NCBI GenBank assembly: GCA_018668195.1
Contig: JABITU010000303.1
Span: forward strand, 1 to 21,690
DNA length: 21,690 nt
Direction of reading: 5' to 3'
Origin: Tateyamaria sp.
GTDB taxonomy: Bacteria; Pseudomonadota; Alphaproteobacteria; Rhodobacterales; Rhodobacteraceae
The notes under the pieces are model-generated. The model was not told the origin of the DNA and did no database searches. It worked only from the letters and a program-made list of their open reading frames with translations. Positions 1 through 6,957 of this stretch are shown piece by piece. Positions within the stretch are counted from its first letter, which is position 1, and every line of letters starts with the position of its first letter. The position numbers and the translations under genes were made by a program.

Positions 1-157
1 AAAACCGTACAGTTTCATGGCAAATATCAATGCCACGTTCATGCAAGATTTCTTCCACCTGACGAAAACTCAATGGGTAACGTATGTAATACATCACTGC
101 CAATCGGATGATTTCAGGTGAAGTCTTGAAGTATTTGAAGGGAGAACATGTTGTCAT
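1..157 (-). CDS. IS6-family transposase, N-terminal part (truncated by window edge)
   Basis: Reading leftward from an ATG at 157-155, 52 residues are visible before the edge. They start MTTCSPFKYFKTSPEIIRLA and continue with YPLSFRQVEEILHERGID and HETVRF. This is the helix-turn-helix N-terminus typical of IS6/IS26-like DDE transposases, where the SFR-VEE-ERGI-V-ETVRRW pattern is conserved. The catalytic DDE residues lie in the missing part, so activity cannot be judged. No frameshift or stop is seen in the visible portion. Confidence 0.88.
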   Translation of the reverse strand, partial: MTTCSPFKYFKTSPEIIRLAVMYYIRYPLSFRQVEEILHERGIDICHETVRF

Positions 158-192
158 CTACCAAAATACGGACCGACCTCGAAACCGTCAAG

Positions 193-205
193 TTTGTCTG
201 ACAAC
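193..205. repeat. Terminal inverted repeat core, left IS6 copy
   Basis: The plus strand reads TTTGTCTGACAAC here, followed by GCC at the element tip (206-208). The same 13 bases occur in inverted orientation at 21504-21516. The core contains a small palindrome (TTGTC-T-GACAA), so orientation is taken from the transposase fragments rather than the repeat alone. Confidence 0.7.
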
Positions 206-208
206 GCC

Positions 209-364
209 AATTCAGAGACCGGAACGTAAACTGGACAAGACCATATAGACCATTATATTATTTGGTACCGCTGAAACAGATCAAATATCGCCTCTGACGT
301 AATTAAAAACGTCGCTGACGTCAAACAGCGTGCCTGTAGATTTTGCTAAAGGAATTCACGCATC
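209..364. other. Non-coding spacer between left IS end and the oxidoreductase gene
   Basis: No coding sequence was recognised here. The stretch holds a candidate terminator for the leftward oxidoreductase gene (305-330). On the minus strand it also contains an ATGGTCT-ATATGGTCT direct repeat around 246-263, of unknown meaning, and two copies of CTGACGT near 293 and 315. It may be remnant host DNA from the insertion-sequence junction. Confidence 0.4.
305..330 (-). terminator. Candidate rho-independent terminator after the FAD/GcvT oxidoreductase
   Basis: Read on the minus strand, CGCTG (330-326) pairs with CAGCG (317-313) across an 8-base loop. A run of five T follows three bases later (309-305). 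It lies 35-60 bases beyond the stop codon of the leftward gene. The 5-bp stem is short, so this is a moderate call. Confidence 0.4.
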
Positions 365-2818
365 CTAGGCGCGCACCCGTTCTGATTTTGGATCATAAGG
401 CGTGCGCAGATATGCGGTAGTTTTGATATGTTGGCCCGCCAGATCAATGACAAAACTGTGGCTCTCGATAAATGCCTGATCAATCTTGCGACCAACTTCG
501 ACGTCACACAATGCAACCGCAGCGCCAAGGGTATGCCCATAGCCCGCTGACCGGACCTCGCCGACTTCAGCGCCGTCGCAAAGCACGGCCTCACCGCCCC
601 AAATCTGCGCATCGGCATCGTTCAACACCAATTGGATAATGCGGCGGTTCAGGTGATCAGGATCAGCCTTCGCAGCAAGCAACGCGTCTTTTCCGATAAA
701 CCCACCTGCTTTGTCAAAATCTACCGCGAAGCCCAGACCGGCATGTAGTGGCGTGATGTCAGGGGTCAACTCGCGGCTCCATGCGCGATAGCCTTTTTCG
801 ATCCGCAGACCGTCCAGCGCGTAGTAACCCGCGTCGCGGATACCATGATCGGCACCAACCCGCATCAGATCGTCATAAACTCCAACGCTAAATTCTGTTG
901 GAACAATAAGCTCCCAACCCAACTCGCCCACATAGGTCATGCGGTTTGCCATCACGGTGGCATAGCCAAGGTCGATGCTTTTGCAGATGCCAAAGGGAAA
1001 GCTGTCGTTCGATAGATCGGATTTGGTCAATGCGCCCAACACGTCGCGGGATTTTGGCCCCATAAGTGCCAGAACAGACCACGCCGATGTGACATCGGTC
1101 ATGAACACATGGGCACCGCGTGCAAAATTGCGCGAAATCCAGTCGGCATCGCGCACCGCCTGCCCCGAGCCAGTGATGATGAAAAACGTGTCTACCTTCG
1201 TGCGGATGACTGTCAAGTCGCTTTCAAATCCGCCGCGTTTGTTCAACAGGCCCGTGTATACAGTTTTGCCAATCGGCACGTCGATATTTGCGGCACAAAT
1301 TCTGTTAAGTTCAGTGCAGGCATCGCCCCCCTGCACCAGTAATTTGGCAAAGGATGTTTGGTCGAACACGGCGACGCCTTCACGCACCGCCTTGTGTTCT
1401 TCTGCCACTGCCGCGTGCCAATTTTGACGTCCAAAGCTATATTCGGTGTCTGCCTTTGTGCCTTCGGGCGCGAACCAATTTGCCCTTTCCCAGCCCATTT
1501 TTGATCCGAATACTGACCGTTTCGCGGCCAATCGGTCATACAACGGCGAACGGCGGAACGGGCGCGCTGTGTCCAATTCCCGGTTCGGCCATGGCATTGC
1601 ATAATGCAGGCCTAAGGTTTCTTTCACCCTGTCGTGCAACCACTTCGGATTGTTGTTAAAATCGGCAAAACGGCGGATGTCGACGGCAAACAGGTCTGAC
1701 GTCGCCTCACCTTCCACAATCCATTCAGCGAGCGCACGCCCAGCACCACCGGCACTTGCGATGCCCATCGAATTGAAGCCAGCGCCGACAAAGAAATTTA
1801 CCAGTTCTGGCGCTTCACCTAGCAAATAGTTGTTGTCAGGCGTGAAGCTTTCGGGGCCATTGTAGAATTTGCGAACACCTGCGGTTTCCATATCCGGCAC
1901 ACGGATCAGCGCGTTATTCAAAAGAATTTCAAACTGGTCCCAATCGTCGGGCAACAATGAGAATTGGAATTTTTCAGGGATGCCATCCATGCCCCACGGT
2001 TTTGCCTCAGGTTCAAACCCGCCCATCACCAGCCCGCCGGTTTCTTCTTTGAAATAGATATAACCGTCTGGGTCGCGCAAAACCGGAAGGTCGAGTTTAA
2101 TGCCCTTCATTGGCTCGGTCACTATATACATATGCTCGGCGGAATGAAGCGGGACATTCACACCGCACATCTTGCCAATCTCGCGGGCCCATTGACCTGC
2201 ACAATTGACAACGACTTGAGCTTCAATTGTGCCGTGATCCGTTACAACCCCTGTTACAGCGCCATCCTTTGTGGTGATATCGGTGACTTTCACGCCCTCA
2301 ATAACCCGCGCACCGCCATTGCGTGCACCCCTTGCCAAAGACTGTGTCAGATCGGTCGGGTTGGCCTTACCGTCTCCGGGCATCCAAATCCCGCCTTTCA
2401 GATCACCAGTTTGCATCACTGGCCATTTATCGCCTGCCTCTTGTGGGGTCAGAACATCCACCTCGACGCCCTGGGCACGGGCGGCAGCGGCTGTGCGCAT
2501 CAGCATTGTCATTCTGTCATCAGTGCGTGCGACAGTGACGGACCCGCACTGCATCCAACCTGTCGCCAACCCTGTTTCAGCCTCAAGATCCGCATAAAGC
2601 TGTGTTGAATAGCGGATCAGATTGGTCATGGCTGGCTGGCTTCGTAATTGCCCAACAAGACCCGCCGCATGCCATGTTGTACCGCAGCTCAACTGTCCTT
2701 GTTCCAGCAACACAACATCCGTATGCCCCATCTTTGTGAGGTGATACGCCACCGAACAGCCGACAATACCGCCACCGATGATGACGTATTGCGCACGTTG
2801 GGGAAAAGATTTTGACAT
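365..2818 (-). CDS. FAD-dependent oxidoreductase fused to GcvT-like aminomethyltransferase domain (dimethylglycine/sarcosine dehydrogenase family)
   Basis: This 817-residue protein has an N-terminal DAO-type FAD domain. The dinucleotide-binding motif GGGIVG starts near residue 15 and is followed by GTTWHAAGL. The His there (residue 50) matches the position that carries covalent FAD in dimethylglycine dehydrogenases. A linker domain follows, and from about residue 425 a folate-binding GcvT domain with its C-terminal barrel. Family members oxidise N-methyl groups of glycine derivatives and pass the one-carbon unit to tetrahydrofolate. The ATG at 2818 (MSKSF) is chosen over the TTG at 2869 because the FAD motif sits at its usual distance from that start. 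The ribosome site is weak (GGA about ten bases upstream). The exact substrate is unknown. Its place in a phosphonate island raises N-methylated aminophosphonates as an option, which is inference only. Betaine or sarcosine catabolism is the conservative alternative. Confidence 0.9.
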   Translation of the reverse strand: MSKSFPQRAQYVIIGGGIVGCSVAYHLTKMGHTDVVLLEQGQLSCGTTWHAAGLVGQLRSQPAMTNLIRYSTQLYADLEAETGLATGWMQCGSVTVARTDDRMTMLMRTAAAARAQGVEVDVLTPQEAGDKWPVMQTGDLKGGIWMPGDGKANPTDLTQSLARGARNGGARVIEGVKVTDITTKDGAVTGVVTDHGTIEAQVVVNCAGQWAREIGKMCGVNVPLHSAEHMYIVTEPMKGIKLDLPVLRDPDGYIYFKEETGGLVMGGFEPEAKPWGMDGIPEKFQFSLLPDDWDQFEILLNNALIRVPDMETAGVRKFYNGPESFTPDNNYLLGEAPELVNFFVGAGFNSMGIASAGGAGRALAEWIVEGEATSDLFAVDIRRFADFNNNPKWLHDRVKETLGLHYAMPWPNRELDTARPFRRSPLYDRLAAKRSVFGSKMGWERANWFAPEGTKADTEYSFGRQNWHAAVAEEHKAVREGVAVFDQTSFAKLLVQGGDACTELNRICAANIDVPIGKTVYTGLLNKRGGFESDLTVIRTKVDTFFIITGSGQAVRDADWISRNFARGAHVFMTDVTSAWSVLALMGPKSRDVLGALTKSDLSNDSFPFGICKSIDLGYATVMANRMTYVGELGWELIVPTEFSVGVYDDLMRVGADHGIRDAGYYALDGLRIEKGYRAWSRELTPDITPLHAGLGFAVDFDKAGGFIGKDALLAAKADPDHLNRRIIQLVLNDADAQIWGGEAVLCDGAEVGEVRSAGYGHTLGAAVALCDVEVGRKIDQAFIESHSFVIDLAGQHIKTTAYLRTPYDPKSERVRA

Positions 2819-2863
2819 TGCACGATTCCAAAAGGCTATGAACTGACAAAATATTTCAATACT

Positions 2864-2879
2864 TTGCAAAATTATGCAA
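2864..2879. promoter_or_regulatory. Candidate operator palindrome upstream of the FAD/GcvT oxidoreductase
   Basis: TTGCAAAATTATGCAA is an inverted repeat with TTGCA/TGCAA arms and a 6-base spacer. It ends 46 bases upstream of the oxidoreductase ATG, between it and the broken DeoR gene. Position and symmetry suggest a repressor or activator site. The cognate protein cannot be named from sequence. Confidence 0.35.
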
Positions 2880-2890
2880 TGGTTGAAATA

Positions 2891-3645
2891 TCAGTCGGTA
2901 ATCTGAAAGATCATTCCGTTTTGCGTGATCGCGCTGAGAACCTCGGGATCTAGGCGTTGATCCATCATAATGCATGTGCCCTTGGGCGGCGTTGGCATCG
3001 CCATTTGCCCTACAACGCCAAATTTTGCATGATCCGCGATCACAAATCGCGTGCCCCCATTCAAAAGCATCTGTGTCCGAAAGCTGACCGCCTCTTTGCT
3101 AAAATCCGTTAACAGCGTTCTTGCAGACAACCCGCCTGCGCTTACCACTGCAAAATCAACGTGATATTGGCTGATCTGTACGGTTGTTTCGATGCCGATC
3201 GTCGCCATTTCTTGGGTGTCGACTTTGCCACCCAACATAATCAATTCACGACAGTTTAGTGCAATCTGTTGGGCAATCGCAAAGTCATTTGTATAGACCA
3301 TCAGGTCCATGCGAGCGTGCAGCGCCTGCGCCAAAGCAAAGGTGGATGACCCGTTATCAAGAAACAACGAAGATCCATCTGGAATTTGGGCCGCCAAGGC
3401 AAGCGCAATCCGGGTCTTGCTGCTGGCGTTTAACTGGGTCCGGCTTGCCATCGGGATTTCTTGGGCTCTAATTTGTGTCGCGCCACCCCTGATCTGTCGC
3501 AGTTTGACGCGTTCGGCCAGTTACTCGATATCCTTGCGTACAGTTTCGCGTGTGACGCCAAGGTGTTCTGTCAAGGCACGCGTCGACACAGTTGTTTTGC
3601 GTTGGATTTGGCCAGAATGATTGCGTGCCGCTCAGATGCTAACAT
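2891..3645 (-). pseudogene. DeoR-family transcriptional regulator, broken by frameshift and nonsense codon
   Basis: The original start appears to be the ATG at 3645-3643, with AAAGGG just upstream, giving MLASERHAIILA. At about 3610-3613 the frame slips by one base. Adding back one C in the GGCC run would read on as LAQIQRKTTVSTRALTEHLG and restore the DeoR winged-helix N-terminus (VTRETVRKDIE). The codon after that is a TAA (3523-3521) where a glutamine or similar residue would be expected. Reading then continues in the same frame through the sensor domain to the stop at 2891. A 186-residue open frame from 3451 (MASRTQLNASS) still encodes the effector domain, with the DNGSSTFALAQAL motif of the sugar-phosphate-binding fold. 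It lacks the DNA-binding domain. Either the gene is dead or a sequencing error combines with one real lesion; two independent lesions favour decay. Confidence 0.85.
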
Positions 3646-3698
3646 TATTTGCCCTTTTCATGCGCTTGCGTTGTTCAAGTGTCTTGCATTTGAACATA

Positions 3699-4562
3699 TT
3701 AGCCAACCTCCCGCACGGATCGCATGAACGTACGTATCATTGGCAAATCACGGCGCATTTTTAGGATAACAAGGGTTTCGACCATTTCCAATTCAATGCC
3801 GGTAATCTTAATAGGCTGCAAGCGTTCATCGTGATTATGTTCCGCTTGCGAGACAAAGCCGATACCCGCCCCCGATGCCACGATTTCGCGCATCGCTTCG
3901 CGACCATCCACTTCGATGATTGGTTTCATCGGGACCTTCATTGCCTGCGCTGCCTCCTCAATATTTGAGCGCGTCCGAGATCCCGTTTCGCGAAAAACCA
4001 AGGGCCATTTGGACAGATCTTTAAAGGCGATCTCGGTGCGGCCGTTCGGGAGATAGTTCTTGGCAGAAATGGCAATAATCGGGGCCCGCCCAATATCAAA
4101 TGCAGTGAAGTCAGACGCCGGCTGCATATTACCAACGACACCGATTTCGGCATCATAATTGCGCAAACGGGCCAGCACTTCTTTGGTATTGCCGGTTTTG
4201 ATCGACACAAAAACCTTGGGATTGTTCTGACGAAAATGGCTGATCGCATCGGTCACATGCAATGCTGAATCAGCCACGATGCGCAGCGACCCGGTTACGG
4301 TAGCACTTGAATGATCAAGGTATTCGCCAATGCTATCTTCAATCTCGAAGAATTGTTTAGTCATCCTAAACAGGCCCGCGCCAGCTTCTGTCAAATAAAC
4401 GTTTCGTTTCTCGCGCCTAAACAAAAGCGTGTCATGGGCCTGCTCTAACCGTTTGACCTGATCAGAAAGCGCTGGCTGAGTTTGGTTCAATCTATCTGCC
4501 GCACGCGAAAACCCACCGTAAAGGGCAACGCTATGAAAGGCACGAAGTTGCGTATATCTCAT
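3699..4562 (-). CDS. LysR-family regulator, aminoethylphosphonate-catabolism type
   Basis: This 287-residue LysR-type activator has a winged helix at residues 1-60 (RYTQLRAFHSVALYGGFSRA, then QTQPALSDQVKRLE). A periplasmic-binding-protein-like effector domain of two lobes follows from about residue 90. The N-terminus resembles the group of LysR regulators described alongside 2-aminoethylphosphonate genes (the TIGR03339 type, from memory). The PhnW/PhnA/PhnY genes lie about 1.2 kb away on the other strand, which supports that role. It would be expected to sense AEP or a breakdown product and activate the phnW promoter. It is separated from phnW by the phosphatase gene, so it is not the immediately divergent gene that LysR regulators often are. 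A T/A-rich inverted repeat sits just upstream (4585-4601) and could serve autoregulation. Confidence 0.88.
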   Translation of the reverse strand: MRYTQLRAFHSVALYGGFSRAADRLNQTQPALSDQVKRLEQAHDTLLFRREKRNVYLTEAGAGLFRMTKQFFEIEDSIGEYLDHSSATVTGSLRIVADSALHVTDAISHFRQNNPKVFVSIKTGNTKEVLARLRNYDAEIGVVGNMQPASDFTAFDIGRAPIIAISAKNYLPNGRTEIAFKDLSKWPLVFRETGSRTRSNIEEAAQAMKVPMKPIIEVDGREAMREIVASGAGIGFVSQAEHNHDERLQPIKITGIELEMVETLVILKMRRDLPMIRTFMRSVREVG

Positions 4563-4584
4563 GTCGGAAAGCCATCACAAAAAT

Positions 4585-4601
4585 TTATATTTAAGGTATA
4601 A
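4585..4601. promoter_or_regulatory. Candidate LysR autoregulatory box
   Basis: TTATATTTAAGGTATAA is an inverted repeat (TTATA-7 bases-TATAA) whose near end is 23 bases upstream of the LysR start codon. LysR regulators commonly bind short A/T-rich dyads of this size near their own promoter. No experimental support is available. Confidence 0.35.
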
Positions 4602-4621
4602 CTATAATACTCTGTCTGGAC

Positions 4622-5398
4622 CTAACACTCAAGCTGTAAGAGATCGACCAATTGCGCGTGCAGCTCTGGCGTCGCGGCACTGATGATCGGACCTTCGTAG
4701 GTCAGATCAGGTTTTTGCCCTGTCCATGTTGTCATGATCCCCCCTGCCCCTTCGACGACCGGACCAAGTGCAAGAAAATCATAAGGCTTCAGATCATAGT
4801 CGACCACAGCATCGACATGCCCTGCCGCAAGAAGCGCGTGTGGATAGCAATCATATGCAAACCGCCGCGTTTGTCCGCTTTGCATTAGCTTTGCAAAAAC
4901 GGTCGGATGCGCATCATAGATTTTCTCGCCCTCGTTCACATAGAGAATGGCGTCGGCAAGGTTCGTCTGTGTAGATACGTGGATTTCAGCGCCATTGCAT
5001 GTTGCCGCTGCTCCCTTAATCCCGCAGTAAATCTCACCCAATACCGGCATACCAATAATGCCAAGTTTCGGGTCGCCCGCCTCAAGATACCCGAGCAGAA
5101 ATCCAAAAAGTGGGTGGCCAGACAAAAAAGACCGCGTTCCGTCAATTGGATCGATAACCCACAAATTATCCTGACCTGATCCATCAATTCCGTATTCTTC
5201 GCCCAGAATGCTGTGATCAGGATATTTTTCCAAGATCGCCGCGCGTGTCTGTTTTTCGATGCTCTGATCTGCAAAGGTCACTGGGCTTTGATCTTGCTTG
5301 AACGAAATCTCGATGGGTTTACAAAAAAAACCTTTGGCCAGTTCAGCTGCGAGTTCAGCGAAATGATGGCCGTCTTCAAACAATGTTGCGGCGTCCAT
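4622..5398 (-). CDS. Inositol-monophosphatase/HisN-like phosphatase
   Basis: This 258-residue protein belongs to the Mg-dependent inositol monophosphatase superfamily. Metal-binding signatures are present: GEEYG with Glu67/Glu68, WVIDPIDGTRSF with Asp83 and Asp86, and the C-terminal YDFLALGPVVEGAGG with Asp207. The length and the GxEYG and DPIDGTxSF details resemble HisN-type histidinol-phosphate phosphatases, which also act on other small phosphomonoesters. No histidine biosynthesis genes are nearby, so a catabolic role is more likely: dephosphorylating a sugar or polyol phosphate released from the island's substrate, or salvaging PLP-type esters. The substrate is unknown. It is the first gene of the leftward set. 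The start at 5398 is preceded by AAAGGACGGG, a plausible ribosome site. Confidence 0.85.
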   Translation of the reverse strand: MDAATLFEDGHHFAELAAELAKGFFCKPIEISFKQDQSPVTFADQSIEKQTRAAILEKYPDHSILGEEYGIDGSGQDNLWVIDPIDGTRSFLSGHPLFGFLLGYLEAGDPKLGIIGMPVLGEIYCGIKGAAATCNGAEIHVSTQTNLADAILYVNEGEKIYDAHPTVFAKLMQSGQTRRFAYDCYPHALLAAGHVDAVVDYDLKPYDFLALGPVVEGAGGIMTTWTGQKPDLTYEGPIISAATPELHAQLVDLLQLEC

Positions 5399-5758
5399 GA
5401 ATATCCCGTCCTTTTGGTCTGTCCCTTGGCCAACTGATGCAAGCGAGCGTCAGCCAAGTCGATATGCGTTCAAGGGTCAAATAGGCGCAAAACATCTTGT
5501 GCGCCAAACGTTGTGTGTGTCTTCTTTTGTTTATATATGTCTTTTTGTATGATTCAAAGCCATGCTTTTGCTTTTGTGCCATGCACAGACGTCAACGCAG
5601 GTCATGCGGACGACACGGTTTTTGCCCCGCGAAATCCGACTATTTCAGCGCATTCAATCCATCAAAAAAATCTATCGAAAGATAAGCATTGTGGATTTTA
5701 CATATGAACCGTGCTGGTCCAAATTCACGTCAAATATCCCCAGCGGCGGAGCACTCAG
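5399..5758. promoter_or_regulatory. Divergent promoter region between the phosphatase and phnW
   Basis: About 360 bases have no convincing gene and must hold the leftward promoter for the phosphatase and the rightward promoter for phnWAY. Two elements stand out: an imperfect 22-base palindrome at 5484-5505 and a T-rich motif at 5528-5555 that resembles one in front of the ABC-importer operon. No Pho box (paired CTGTCAT-like repeats) was found. Confident -35/-10 boxes could not be assigned. Confidence 0.6.
5484..5505. promoter_or_regulatory. Imperfect palindrome, candidate regulator site upstream of phnW
   Basis: GGCGCAAAACATCTTGTGCGCC pairs at nine of eleven dyad positions, with uninterrupted 6-bp outer arms GGCGCA/TGCGCC. 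It lies about 250 bases before the phnW start and about 85 bases before the phosphatase start, in the shared control region. It is a reasonable site for the LysR regulator at 3699-4562, or a hairpin in the leader of either transcript. No T-run follows, so it is not a terminator. Confidence 0.4.
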
Positions 5759-6940
5759 ATGAAAAATTCTCCCATCCCGAAACCAAAGCTAGGCGAACCC
5801 TACCTTTTGACGCCGGGGCCGCTTACGACATCATACGAAGTGAAAGAAGCCATGTTGCGAGATTGGGGCAGCTGGGATGATGACTTTCGCGCAATGACCC
5901 GGGATATGCGATCTCGATTGCTCGACCTGATTGGGCCCGGTTCTGACGCGTATGATTGCGTGCCAATTCAGGGTTCAGGGTCCTATTGTGTCGAAGCAAT
6001 GTTAGGGTCGTTTGTGCCCAAAGACGGCAAAGTACTGGTATTGGCCAATGGGGCCTACGGCTTGCGGGCTGCGGCAACTTTGAAATGTATTGGGCGAAAC
6101 TATCATCTGTTGGACAAGGGCGACTATCTGCCGCCACGCGGTGATGAAGTTATGGAAATCCTAAGCCAAGACGCGGCAATCAGCCATGTCCTGATCATCC
6201 ACTGTGAAACAAGTTCGGGTATCCTGAACCCTGTCCAAGAACTGGCCGATGCCGCCCACGCAGCAGGACGCAAGGTTTTGATCGACAGCATGTCAGCCTT
6301 TGGCGCCATCCCGCTCGAGGCAGAGACCGTAAAGTATGCAGCGATGGTGTCTTCGGCAAACAAATGCATCGAAGGCGTTCCAGGCTTTGGTTTTGTGATC
6401 GCCCGCACGGATGAACTTGTCGCGGCTAAGGGCAACAGCCATTCCCTATCACTTGACGTCGAGGCCCAATGGTCAGCGATGGAAAAAACCGGCCAATGGA
6501 GATTTACGCCGCCAACCCATGTGGTGGCCGCCTTTATCGAGGCGCTTAAGGGGCACAAAGCAGAAGGCGGTGTTGCGGGTCGCGGTGGACGCTATCACCG
6601 CAACCGCGATACAATGGTGTCCGGCATGCGCGCGCTTGGGTTTGAAACCCTGCTAGATGATCGTTGGCAGTCTCCGATCATCGTTACCTTCTTCTGCCCT
6701 GCTGATCCGAAGTTCTCGTTTAAGGGTTTCTACGAGGCGATGAAAGAAATGGGGTTTATCATCTACCCCGGCAAATTAACCGTGGTTGATACTTTCCGTG
6801 TCGGCTGCATTGGCCAGATGGACGATCACGTTATGCATAAGGTCGTCAAAGCGGCCGGTGATGCATTGACTCATATGGGTGTTCTATCTGCGGTGCCACC
6901 CGCCGCGGCACTTGAAGAACGCAAAATACTTACTGCTTAG
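5759..6940 (+). CDS. phnW: 2-aminoethylphosphonate:pyruvate aminotransferase
   Basis: This is a 393-residue class V PLP-dependent aminotransferase. It converts 2-aminoethylphosphonate and pyruvate to phosphonoacetaldehyde and L-alanine in the cytoplasm. Supporting motifs are LLTPGPLTTS at the N-terminus, the PIQGSGSYCVEA loop, the cofactor aspartate in LIDSMSAFG (Asp176) and the Schiff-base lysine in SSANKCIEGVPGFGFV (Lys202). These are the landmarks of PhnW, and the length fits the family or is slightly longer. The ATG at 5759 is chosen over a GTG at 5711 because GGCGGAG lies about nine bases upstream and the family N-terminus begins there. It is followed 17 bases later by phnA and then phnY, forming one operon whose downstream genes identify the branch: phosphonoacetaldehyde is oxidised, not hydrolysed by PhnX. 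Confidence 0.95.
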   Translation: MKNSPIPKPKLGEPYLLTPGPLTTSYEVKEAMLRDWGSWDDDFRAMTRDMRSRLLDLIGPGSDAYDCVPIQGSGSYCVEAMLGSFVPKDGKVLVLANGAYGLRAAATLKCIGRNYHLLDKGDYLPPRGDEVMEILSQDAAISHVLIIHCETSSGILNPVQELADAAHAAGRKVLIDSMSAFGAIPLEAETVKYAAMVSSANKCIEGVPGFGFVIARTDELVAAKGNSHSLSLDVEAQWSAMEKTGQWRFTPPTHVVAAFIEALKGHKAEGGVAGRGGRYHRNRDTMVSGMRALGFETLLDDRWQSPIIVTFFCPADPKFSFKGFYEAMKEMGFIIYPGKLTVVDTFRVGCIGQMDDHVMHKVVKAAGDALTHMGVLSAVPPAAALEERKILTA

Positions 6941-6957
6941 GCAATAAAGGAACGAAA

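Larger units (their letters stand above)
1..208 (-). mobile_element. IS6-family insertion sequence, 5' end (partial, runs off left edge)
   Basis: This is the upstream end of an insertion sequence whose transposase reads leftward out of the window. The outer boundary is placed at 208. There the minus strand begins GGCGTTGTCAGACAAAC, and its 13-bp core recurs in inverted form at the insertion sequence on the right edge of the window. The 49 bases between the repeat and the transposase start fit the short leader of IS6-type elements. The 8-bp target duplication expected for this family cannot be tested because the other end of this copy is outside the window. Confidence 0.82.

Noticed and set aside
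1964..2608. Plus-strand open frame of 214 codons
   Set aside because: It is antisense to the well-supported FAD/GcvT gene, with unusual cysteine- and histidine-rich composition and no recognisable domain.
5399..5758. Pho box (PhoB site) upstream of phnW
   Set aside because: No pair of CTGTCAT-like repeats at 11-base spacing could be found here or in 19410-19838. Regulation by phosphate starvation is therefore not supported, though weak sites could be missed by eye.
5497..5762. Several short plus-strand open frames before phnW
   Set aside because: They overlap each other in different frames, lack ribosome sites and domains, and lie in the control region. The better phnW start is the ATG at 5759.
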